Shown: piece by piece, positions 37,583-44,711 of the stretch
Layout: each line of letters opens with the position of its first letter
Numbering within the stretch: position 1 is the stretch's first letter
DNA from: an uncultured Latescibacterota bacterium
Lineage (GTDB): Bacteria; Latescibacterota; UBA2968
Assembly: GCA_951812755.1 (NCBI GenBank)
Contig: OX638329.1
Coordinates: 3,356,522 to 3,420,521 of the forward strand
Direction of reading: 5' to 3'
DNA: 64,000 nucleotides
Notes under the pieces: model-generated
Database searches by the model: none
What the model saw: only the letters and a program-made list of their open reading frames with translations
Told to the model about the DNA's origin: nothing
Program-made: the position numbers and the translations under genes

Positions 37583-39127
37583 TTATTCAGCTATCAATTC
37601 GTTGAATCCCTCGTCAAAGAAGCCGTGCGGCCACTCGTCAGTGAAATCACCATCTTCGTCAAGTTCCAGAACCTCTATCTTGCTACCCTCATCGCCAGGG
37701 TTTACGTAAATCACTGAAACGTCATTAGGGTTAAGAGTTTCTTCCCGAATATGTCGTTGAATACGCCGTATCAGCAGTTCGCTGTGCGTTTCGACAATCC
37801 ACTGCTTCCCGTCTTTGCCCGTACTCGTCTCAATCATCAAGTCAGCGATGTTTGCCTGAAGCCTGGGATGAAGGTGTATCTCCGGTTGTTCGACACAGAT
37901 TATTGCGTTTTCCTCTCGGGTTAGGCCCTCGGTTATTATTGGTAATAGCTGATTTATTCCAAATCCCACATCGGCAAGGGTTACCGGAGTTTTTGTGTTC
38001 TTATCAATAAGGGCAATGGAAATATATTTTCCGGCTAGTTGTACATCTCCAAATTCTCTAACCTTTAGTTCGTAAGGGATTTCAAAGAGATCAAACCACT
38101 CGTTCACCTTTGTTTGAATATCAGAACTGTGATAAAGAATATGAGGCATGAACTCCCCCCGGATGCCAGTTGACTCTCTGCCTCTCCCTGAAATCGTATA
38201 GATCCTTTCCGGGTAATTCCGCAATGGCCCCATATAAGTGATTGAACGCAGGAGGTCTTCATAACTCGACGGAATATCTTCCAGATTAAGTCCCGCTATC
38301 TGTTCTGGTTTTATTTTGGATATCAGTGCCATTACTTGTTTTTCTACCAGTAACAGTCCTTGTGCCTCTTGCTTTTTAATTTCCTCTATCTGTTTCATTA
38401 CTATTTCTGCTCTTTTCTTTGCCCCTTCCCTTGCCTCTGCCTCTGCCTCTGCCTCTGCCGTCATTCGTTCCATAAATTGTGTCACTTTCTGTATCTTTGC
38501 CCGTTCCTCTGCTAATGCCTCTGCTAAGATATGTTCGTCTACCAGTTTAGTCCCCCATCTCCGTACCAATCCCTGTGTCCTTTCCAATTCTAGGATTTCT
38601 ATCGCTGGTAAAAAATTTTTACCTGAAAATGATGGTTTTCTTGGAAATATTTCACGGTTATCACCCACACCTGAGATTGATAGCTGTGGTGTATCCCAAG
38701 AATTTATATCGGGATCGTACTCCAATTTAGCATCAAGGAGTACTTCGTTCTCATCAAGAATTTGATACCTTAATTTTGACAAGAATGAAGAATCTTTAGT
38801 AGAACCTAAAGTCAGGTTTACGCCAGATTTAGTGATAGATGAATTTTTGAATGTAACGCCTATTCCAATTTTACATTCTATGTCGTGTTTGTAGATCAGA
38901 GCGGGAAAGCCGCCCAAATCGACATATTCCCCCCTAGTCATCGGTTCCCTTCTACCCTTTTTTTTCCATTCTCCATCTAGTGACTGCTTTAGCATGAGCA
39001 GTGCTTGAATTATGGAGCTTTTTCCCCCTGAGTTGGGACCGTAGATAAGGGTAATTTTGGACATTGGAGCTTTTTGTTCTGTGTCTCCAAACGCCTTGAA
39101 ATTTTTCAATCTGAGTTCTGAAAGCAT
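37583..39127 (-). CDS. AAA family ATPase, DUF3696/OLD-like
   Basis: 514-residue ABC-type (RecF/OLD-like) ATPase. Seen: LSELRLKNFKAFGD start, Walker A YGPNSGGKSS (about 30), a central coiled coil at about 203-260 rich in Ala and Glu, signature-like ADVGFGINQLLPII, Walker B CVEQPEIHLHPRLQ (about 410), a D-loop/H-switch region VETHSELLIRRI (about 444), and C-terminal DGDFTDEWPHGFFDEGFNEL matching DUF3696. Known: DUF3696 ATPases occur in bacterial defence operons beside an effector gene, much as PtuA pairs with PtuB in Septu. There is no TOPRIM domain, so it is not a classical OLD nuclease. It precedes the PLD-like gene by 13 bases. Confidence 0.85.
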   Translation of the reverse strand: MLSELRLKNFKAFGDTEQKAPMSKITLIYGPNSGGKSSIIQALLMLKQSLDGEWKKKGRREPMTRGEYVDLGGFPALIYKHDIECKIGIGVTFKNSSITKSGVNLTLGSTKDSSFLSKLRYQILDENEVLLDAKLEYDPDINSWDTPQLSISGVGDNREIFPRKPSFSGKNFLPAIEILELERTQGLVRRWGTKLVDEHILAEALAEERAKIQKVTQFMERMTAEAEAEAEAREGAKKRAEIVMKQIEEIKKQEAQGLLLVEKQVMALISKIKPEQIAGLNLEDIPSSYEDLLRSITYMGPLRNYPERIYTISGRGRESTGIRGEFMPHILYHSSDIQTKVNEWFDLFEIPYELKVREFGDVQLAGKYISIALIDKNTKTPVTLADVGFGINQLLPIITEGLTREENAIICVEQPEIHLHPRLQANIADLMIETSTGKDGKQWIVETHSELLIRRIQRHIREETLNPNDVSVIYVNPGDEGSKIEVLELDEDGDFTDEWPHGFFDEGFNELIAE

Positions 39128-39169
39128 AGACTTCCCTTTGCTTTTGTGTATGCGGTTTTCAAGTCTAAC

Positions 39170-39277
39170 TCAGCTACGAATATCAGATAAACACACCCCG
39201 AAATCAAGAGGATTTACCCAGGTTTTTGATCGACAAAATCCTAACAACAGACCGGTATCCAGCAAGAAGTTACTCAT
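39170..39277 (-). pseudogene. truncated PIN-domain toxin (VapC-like), N-terminal fragment
   Basis: 35 codons, MSNFLLDTGLLLGFCRSKTW and then an early stop. LLDTG..LGF at the N-terminus is the first strand and first catalytic Asp of a PIN domain; the other acidic residues and the remaining hundred or so codons are missing. It begins 12 bases after the 39290-40231 gene and stops 42 bases before the ATPase start, as if the ATPase cassette had replaced the rest of it. Confidence 0.7.
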
Positions 39278-39289
39278 GATATTCAGGGC

Positions 39290-40231
39290 TTAATCCAATT
39301 GCGCCAGAAGTTCTTCTACAGGTTCATTGCCGGGCCATGTGCCGCATAAACTCAGGACATTGAAGGCTCGGGCCTGCTTCTCTTGTATCCGTGTTAAGCC
39401 GCGGGACCTGGATATCTCGGTAAAAGGCAGTTCTTCAAATACGGCATCTCTGTCTTGATAGGGTCTAAGTCGATGAGCTTCGATTAGTCGGGGCTGGCCG
39501 TTAGCCTTGAAGTGGACCATGCCCTGAACAGTTGCACGCTTGCCCCACAACGGGCGCAACACCCCAACATCGAGTTTATCAGATTGTAGGCGACCAAACA
39601 TTTTCCTGCCATCACCTGATTCGAGAAAAAACCGACCACTATCATGTTTGATTTCTTCGAGCCAGCCGCTGATGATAAATGCCTTTGAGGGCGGAAGGCT
39701 CTTCAGTCTTTCTTCAATCTGATTACAAACAGACGCATCAAGGGTGAATTCCCCGTAATCAGATTCTTGAGGGATCAAGTGGTAGCAGATGTTGGCGTTT
39801 CCTGTAGGCTGTCGGAATCTGAGAATTGCGCTGAGAACGGCTCTGTCAAAGTGGTCGCCAGAGGAGGTCGATTCTTGAGCTTCTTGAATCGACAGTGCGG
39901 CGAGATCAACAGCGGTATCTTGCATGGTCGGCTGTTCATGCCGGAAATTCTGTTGGGCAAACTGTGCGTAGGCTGTCTCGCCAAGCTGGGGTGCCTCAAT
40001 CTCCAAAATATTTGAGCCGAGTTTTTGTTCATTGAGGGTGAAGTCAAGGGCTGCATTCAGCCATCTGGGTCTTGGCCCCCTACCACTACCTTCGCCAGTG
40101 AACATCAGACGAGTGGCGCATTCCGCTGTCTTAACAAGGGCGTCCAAAGAGCACTGAAGTGTTGCCACTTTGATCCGACCTTTGTTCTCTCGAAGGCCGC
40201 GCAGGCGAAATTGGTAGCGTCGCGTGTTCAT
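39290..40231 (-). CDS. uncharacterised protein, partner of PIN-domain genes
   Basis: About 313 residues, cytoplasmic, no family I can name. Seen: an N-terminal basic stretch MNTRRYQFRLRGLRENKGRI, an alpha-rich middle with low-complexity acidic patches, and a C-terminal half containing LPPSKAFIISGWLEEIKHDSGRF and GRLQSDKLDVGVLRPLWGK, which could form a small OB-like or SH3-like beta domain. The ATG at 40231 has GGAG just upstream; the GTG two codons earlier overlaps that site. Its downstream neighbour is the truncated PIN gene, so the pair looks like an antitoxin-like or nucleic-acid-binding partner of a VapC-type toxin. Confidence 0.6.
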   Translation of the reverse strand: MNTRRYQFRLRGLRENKGRIKVATLQCSLDALVKTAECATRLMFTGEGSGRGPRPRWLNAALDFTLNEQKLGSNILEIEAPQLGETAYAQFAQQNFRHEQPTMQDTAVDLAALSIQEAQESTSSGDHFDRAVLSAILRFRQPTGNANICYHLIPQESDYGEFTLDASVCNQIEERLKSLPPSKAFIISGWLEEIKHDSGRFFLESGDGRKMFGRLQSDKLDVGVLRPLWGKRATVQGMVHFKANGQPRLIEAHRLRPYQDRDAVFEELPFTEISRSRGLTRIQEKQARAFNVLSLCGTWPGNEPVEELLAQLD

Positions 40232-40273
40232 GAGCACTCCCTTTATCTGTCGGTCAGCGTTTTAGACCTTACT

Positions 40274-40433
40274 TAACTGACGTTACGCATGTCAGGCGTT
40301 TTGTCATGCTGAGCGGAGTGAAACGGAGCCGAAGCATCTTTTCCACCTGCGTTAGTAGTAGATTCTTCGACTCCGCTGCGCTACGCTCAGAATGACAGGC
40401 GCATTATATTCTGCCTATGCGTAACATCAGTTA
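40274..40433. repeat. MITE-like palindromic element
   Basis: 160-base element with terminal inverted repeats TAACTGACGTTACGCAT (left) and its complement with one mismatch (right). Inside lies a second, imperfect inverted repeat of about 38-base arms, 40302-40397, starting TGTCATGCTGAGCGGAG and ending CTCAGAATGACA. The inner unit recurs at 54234-54336. No transposase is encoded. The gap 40232-40448 contains nothing else. Confidence 0.75.
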
Positions 40434-40448
40434 CTTAAAAAAGTAGGT

Positions 40449-42620
40449 TTACCCCGGCTGAAGATTCGCAAATTTGACCATGAGCGTCTTGACGACGCCA
40501 CCGTCGAATTTTACTTTGAGCCTGGCCGTTTGTCCCGATCCCGCGCGGCTTTGAATCTGTCCTCGACCCCAGGCGGGATGCACGACCCAGGATCCCACAT
40601 CCATTAAAAACGGTTCTCCTGGGTTGACCCGTCGGGCGGGTTCTCGGTTCGATTTGGGGCGCGGAACACTGCTGACCTCGCTGATCTTAAAACCGACATC
40701 GAGCAGATCTTCGGGTATTTCGGACAAAAACTGCGACGCCGTACAGGCTATCGCACCGCCGTATCGCTGCCTCCGCATTGCATAGGACAAAAAGAGCCGG
40801 TCCTCGGCGCGGGTAATGCCAACGTAAAAAAGACGGCGTTCTTCTTCCAGCGCATCATCCCAATTTCCCTCGTCACCAGTGGGCCGCAAAATCGGAAACA
40901 GCCCATCTTCGAGGCCGGTAACAAATACAATGGGAAATTCCAAGCCTTTGGCACTGTGCAGGGTCATCAGCGTGACCGCGTCCGCGGCATTTTCCCACTG
41001 ATCCACATCTGTCACCAGCGAAACTTTCCTCAAATACGCCTCTAAAGAGACATCGTCCGACTGTTCGACAAAAATCTGAATATCTGTCAGCAATTCAGCG
41101 ACATGCGCCCTTCTCGATTCGCGTTCTTCAGGCAGGAGTTTCTCAAAACCACCCAAATATCCGGTTTCATCGACAATTTTTGCCGCGAGTTCATCTGCTG
41201 GCGTCGTCTCCATATCCTGGCGAAAACCCTCGATCGCATCGTAAAACCGCTGCATCGCGTGGGCTGTGCGCTTCGGAATCGTATCAATAGCGTCTAAATG
41301 TGCAAGTGCCTGATAGGGCGCAAGCCCCTCGCGCATGGCGAACTCATCAAGACGTCCTGTAGATGTCGCTCCAATACCGCGGCGCGGTGTGTTAATCACG
41401 CGCCAAAAACTGATGGAATCGCGCGGATTGACCACCAATTTGAGATACGCGAGTACATCTTTGACTTCCTTGCGCTCGTAAAATCGCACATCCCCCACGA
41501 TTTGATATGGGATATTGGCGCGTCTAAATCCTTCTTCAAGGGCGCGAGATTGTGCATTGGTGCGATAGAGTACCGCCATATCTCGGTAGGTATGCGCGTG
41601 CTTAAAATCTCGCGCTACGCCAGCGATCCAACGGGCTTCTTCTGCTTCATCGGCGCACCTTTTCAAACGGATTTTCTCGCCTCCCCCGCGATCTGTCCAC
41701 AGTTCTTTTCCCTTGCGCCCCGCATTGTTGCGAATCAGGGCATTGCCGGCATCCAGAATAACCTGTGTCGAACGGTAATTTTGCTCCAGACGTATGACAA
41801 GCGCGTTGGGATAATCGGCTTCAAAATCGAGAATATTGCGAATATCTGCGCCGCGCCACGCATAGATGCTCTGATCGTCATCGCCAACAACACATATATT
41901 GTGATGAACTTCGGCCAGATAACGCGCAAAAAGGTATTGTGGGCGATTGGTATCTTGATATTCGTCGATTAAAATATGTGAAAACTGCGTCTGATAGGTT
42001 TGGCGCACATCTTCGTGGTCGCGGATCAACGCCACGCTCAATGTCAACAAATCGTCAAAATCAACGGCATTATTCTGTTTCAGGGCATCCTGATAGTGGC
42101 GAAAAACCCGCGCGATTATTTGCTCCCGAAATGTACTCGCGCGCTGGGCGAACACATCGACCCCCACCATCTGGTTTTTTGCCTGGCTGATTCGCGTGCG
42201 AATTAAACGCGCAGGGAAATCGCGTTCAGAAAGTTCCTCATCGGCAATAACCCGTCGCAGAAGCGCGAGTTGATCTGTTGTATCGTAAATCGTAAAGCTG
42301 GATCTCAGTCCCACCCGTTCGGCCTGCGCTCGCAAAAGACGCGCACATAAACTATGGAACGTGCCAATCCACATGGTTTTGCACGAGCGATGCAGCAAGT
42401 CTTCGACGCGCTCGCGCATTTCTCCTGCGGCCTTGTTGGTAAAGGTCATCGCCAGAATTTGTTTCGGATCAACGCCGCATTCACTCAACAGATAGGCGAT
42501 GCGTCGCGTCAAAACGCGCGTTTTGCCAGACCCCGCCCCCGCGAGAACAAGTACAGGGCCATCTACGGCCTGTACCGCTTTGCGTTGTGCATCATTTAAT
42601 CCATCGAGAATCGAAGACAT
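40449..42620 (-). CDS. pcrA: UvrD/PcrA-type DNA helicase
   Basis: SF1A 3'-5' helicase for repair and replication restart. 723 residues, normal. Seen: GPVLVLAGAGSGKTRVLTRR (motif I), TFTNKAAGEMRERV (Ia), ILIDEYQDTN (II), GDDDQSIYAWRGAD (III), LEQNYRST (IV), LMTLHSAKGLEFPIVFVTG (V) and LFYVGITRAEDRLFLS (VI), then a Tudor-like C-terminus binding RNA polymerase in homologues (WVVHPAWGRGQIQSRAG). It is the last gene of a minus-strand run with mltG and ruvX. Confidence 0.96.
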   Translation of the reverse strand: MSSILDGLNDAQRKAVQAVDGPVLVLAGAGSGKTRVLTRRIAYLLSECGVDPKQILAMTFTNKAAGEMRERVEDLLHRSCKTMWIGTFHSLCARLLRAQAERVGLRSSFTIYDTTDQLALLRRVIADEELSERDFPARLIRTRISQAKNQMVGVDVFAQRASTFREQIIARVFRHYQDALKQNNAVDFDDLLTLSVALIRDHEDVRQTYQTQFSHILIDEYQDTNRPQYLFARYLAEVHHNICVVGDDDQSIYAWRGADIRNILDFEADYPNALVIRLEQNYRSTQVILDAGNALIRNNAGRKGKELWTDRGGGEKIRLKRCADEAEEARWIAGVARDFKHAHTYRDMAVLYRTNAQSRALEEGFRRANIPYQIVGDVRFYERKEVKDVLAYLKLVVNPRDSISFWRVINTPRRGIGATSTGRLDEFAMREGLAPYQALAHLDAIDTIPKRTAHAMQRFYDAIEGFRQDMETTPADELAAKIVDETGYLGGFEKLLPEERESRRAHVAELLTDIQIFVEQSDDVSLEAYLRKVSLVTDVDQWENAADAVTLMTLHSAKGLEFPIVFVTGLEDGLFPILRPTGDEGNWDDALEEERRLFYVGITRAEDRLFLSYAMRRQRYGGAIACTASQFLSEIPEDLLDVGFKISEVSSVPRPKSNREPARRVNPGEPFLMDVGSWVVHPAWGRGQIQSRAGSGQTARLKVKFDGGVVKTLMVKFANLQPG

Positions 42621-42646
42621 AAGTCAGTTGTCAAGCCCCCTAATCC

Positions 42647-43672
42647 CTAATCCCCTGTTACCAGTTTCTTTTTTTCCCAGGTTTTTTTTCGTACAGACGC
42701 GGTCCTTTTTTTGGCTGCCGCGTGCTCTTGCAAAGTGCGTGTAAAAATATGGCCGCCTTCGCCCGTAGCGACAAAATACAAATAATCGACATCAGCGGGA
42801 AAAAGCGCAGCCTCGATAGATGCGCGCCCAGGACTGTTAATCGGCCCGGGTGGGAGTCCCGCATGGCGATAGGTATTATAGGGCGAATCGTAGCTATAAT
42901 CCTTATAAAATAGTCGTCGGGATTCACCGGGAAGAGCATATTGCACCGTGGGATCGGCTTGTAGGCGCATGCCTTTTTTAAGGCGATTGTGATAAACCGC
43001 AGCAATTGTGTCTCGCTCGGAATCCCAACTGGTTTCCCCTTCTATAATAGATGCGAGCGTGATCACCTCGTGAATACTCATTTCGAGTTCCCGTGCGCGT
43101 CTCTGGAGCCGCTCATCAAAAACAGCGTGACAATGCTCAGCCATCCTGCGCAGAACTTGTTGTTCTGATACTGTTGTTGAAAAATTATAGGTTTCGGGGA
43201 ACAAATAGCCTTCGAGGTCTTTGGCTTGCACGGAAAGGGTTTTGCAAAAAGTGGGACTGTACATTAACAACAGCAATTTTTTTTGGTCGAGATTCAATTT
43301 TTTAGATAGGATCTCTGCAACTTGTTCTTTTTTCAAACCCTCAGGAACCGTGACATTTTGCGTAATATCGCGCGGACGCTCCAACTCGCTCAAAACCTCC
43401 CAGGTTGTCATCTGACCGTCGAAGGGATGAATACCAGCCTTCAAGCGGCGACTACTTCCATTGAAGTGCGCGAAAAATTGCAGCAGACGCGGGCTGTGAA
43501 TCAAACGTTTCCGATACAGCTGTTGGCCGATTTGTTTAACCGTTGCCCCGTGTCGAATCTCGACCTCTTTCTTCCCCACTCCGGTTGGCCGATTAAAAAT
43601 AAAAATTCCCGTGCAAGCACCCAAAACGCACACAATTGGCACAATGCTTAAAATAAAGAGAAACCGTTTCAT
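42647..43672 (-). CDS. mltG: endolytic murein transglycosylase MltG (YceG)
   Basis: Inner-membrane enzyme cutting nascent glycan strands. 341 residues. Seen: one N-terminal helix (FLFILSIVPIVCVLGACTGIF), a LysM-like domain, and the catalytic region LEGYLFPETYNF, ASIIEGET with the catalytic Glu at about 211, VYHNRLKKGMRLQADPTVQY and YNTYRHAGLPPGPI. ruvX lies 6 bases upstream on the same strand, a pairing common in many bacteria. Confidence 0.96.
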   Translation of the reverse strand: MKRFLFILSIVPIVCVLGACTGIFIFNRPTGVGKKEVEIRHGATVKQIGQQLYRKRLIHSPRLLQFFAHFNGSSRRLKAGIHPFDGQMTTWEVLSELERPRDITQNVTVPEGLKKEQVAEILSKKLNLDQKKLLLLMYSPTFCKTLSVQAKDLEGYLFPETYNFSTTVSEQQVLRRMAEHCHAVFDERLQRRARELEMSIHEVITLASIIEGETSWDSERDTIAAVYHNRLKKGMRLQADPTVQYALPGESRRLFYKDYSYDSPYNTYRHAGLPPGPINSPGRASIEAALFPADVDYLYFVATGEGGHIFTRTLQEHAAAKKRTASVRKKTWEKKKLVTGD

Positions 43673-43678
43673 AATGGT

Positions 43679-44089
43679 CTATCTCCCTTTGTGTTGCAAA
43701 TAGGTTTCGAGAATTAATACAGCAGCCAGGCGATCTACTTCTCCTCTGCTTTTCTTTTTTTGCATGGCATGTAATTCGCGTTTTGCTCCCACCGATGAAA
43801 GCCGCTCATCAAACGTGTGAACCGGCAGATTGCACAAAACGGCGAGTTGGGAAGCGAATTTTTCTGTGACCTGCGCCATTTCTCCGCGGCTACCATCCAT
43901 GTTTAAAGGCAAGCCAATAACCACTTCCTCAACGACCTCGCACTTTGCACATTTTGCGACCTGTGCCACACTATCATTGAAATTTTGAACTTTGAGCGTG
44001 GGCAATCCTCGAACAGAAATTTGCAATTCATCGCATACCGCAAGTCCAATGCGGCGCCTGCCAAAGTCAACGGCTAAAATACGCGCCAT
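43679..44089 (-). CDS. ruvX: Holliday junction resolvase-like RuvX (YqgF)
   Basis: RNase-H-fold nuclease implicated in 16S rRNA 5' processing and Holliday junction resolution. 136 residues, normal. Seen: LAVDFGRRRIGLAV with the first catalytic Asp (residue 8), VVIGLPLNMDGSRG, TFDERLSSVGA and DRLAAVLILETYL near the C-terminus. It sits between a small coupled gene pair and mltG in a same-strand run. Confidence 0.94.
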   Translation of the reverse strand: MARILAVDFGRRRIGLAVCDELQISVRGLPTLKVQNFNDSVAQVAKCAKCEVVEEVVIGLPLNMDGSRGEMAQVTEKFASQLAVLCNLPVHTFDERLSSVGAKRELHAMQKKKSRGEVDRLAAVLILETYLQHKGR

Positions 44090-44103
44090 TCACTACTCCA
44101 CAC

Positions 44104-44280
44104 TCAGGGTTGTCCATCGGTATGCCCTCGCAAACGATCGCGCTTTTCCATAGCAACTTTGTGGAGGGCAACCGCGAGTTCGCGCGCATCGGCCTGTCCG
44201 CGTTTTGCAGATGGTAGCAGATTGTCTCTAAGGGCTTCTATTTCGTCAATATGCGCCCGAAGAATGAGTGGATTATTCAC
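44104..44280 (-). CDS. 58-residue conserved-context small protein
   Basis: Short gene with a GTG start (44280) that overlaps the TGA of the preceding gene by four bases (GTGA), so it is probably translated by coupling. Sequence is helical and charged (MNNPLILRAHIDEIEALRDN, then LLPSAKRGQADARELAVALH). No signal peptide, no motif that I recognise. It is 14 bases upstream of ruvX. Both partners of the pair are uncharacterised. Confidence 0.65.
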   Translation of the reverse strand: MNNPLILRAHIDEIEALRDNLLPSAKRGQADARELAVALHKVAMEKRDRLRGHTDGQP

Positions 44281-44621
44281 CTTTCTTCCTTTTTGTTGGT
44301 ATGACCATTGCGGTGGGGTTTACCAAATTGTGGGGGCATCCCATACAGGGATTCGACAGCCGATGTGTCAGTAACAGGGCGATCCCACAGCGATTTGATA
44401 ATGGATTGGAACATCACCTGCAGGGATCGTTTGCGGTTTTTCAGGCAGAGCTTGCGGATGCGCTTTCGAGAGGTGCGCCTGGGTTCTTCGCGGATAAAAT
44501 CTGCCGCACTAATCCCTTGCTCGTGTGCGTGCTCCATCAGATTGCTAAACGCTTCAATATCTGCATTATCCGTCAAAACGGATAATATGCGATCATCTTC
44601 GCTAAAATCTGGCTTTTCCAT
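44277..44621 (-). CDS. hypothetical basic protein coupled to small downstream gene
   Basis: 114 residues. The ATG at 44621 has AGGAG seven bases upstream; a TTG five codons earlier overlaps that site. Seen: an acidic N-terminal helix pair (MEKPDFSEDDRILSVLTDNA) and then a strongly basic middle (EEPRRTSRKRIRKLCLKNRK), ending with a Lys/His-rich tail. The basic patch suggests nucleic-acid or ribosome contact, but that is only inference. No family recognised. It lies between the GWxTD gene and ruvX. Confidence 0.6.
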   Translation of the reverse strand: MEKPDFSEDDRILSVLTDNADIEAFSNLMEHAHEQGISAADFIREEPRRTSRKRIRKLCLKNRKRSLQVMFQSIIKSLWDRPVTDTSAVESLYGMPPQFGKPHRNGHTNKKEER

Positions 44622-44711
44622 TTTCCTCTCCTTCAAGCAAACTTAAGCAATACACGCATTTCTGTCAATCAGTCGGCCTAAAAAAATCAAGCGGATTGTT
44701 TTCATACATCC

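Noticed and set aside
37583-39127. OLD-family nuclease
   Set aside because: The ATPase parts fit but no TOPRIM domain is present; C-terminus is DUF3696.
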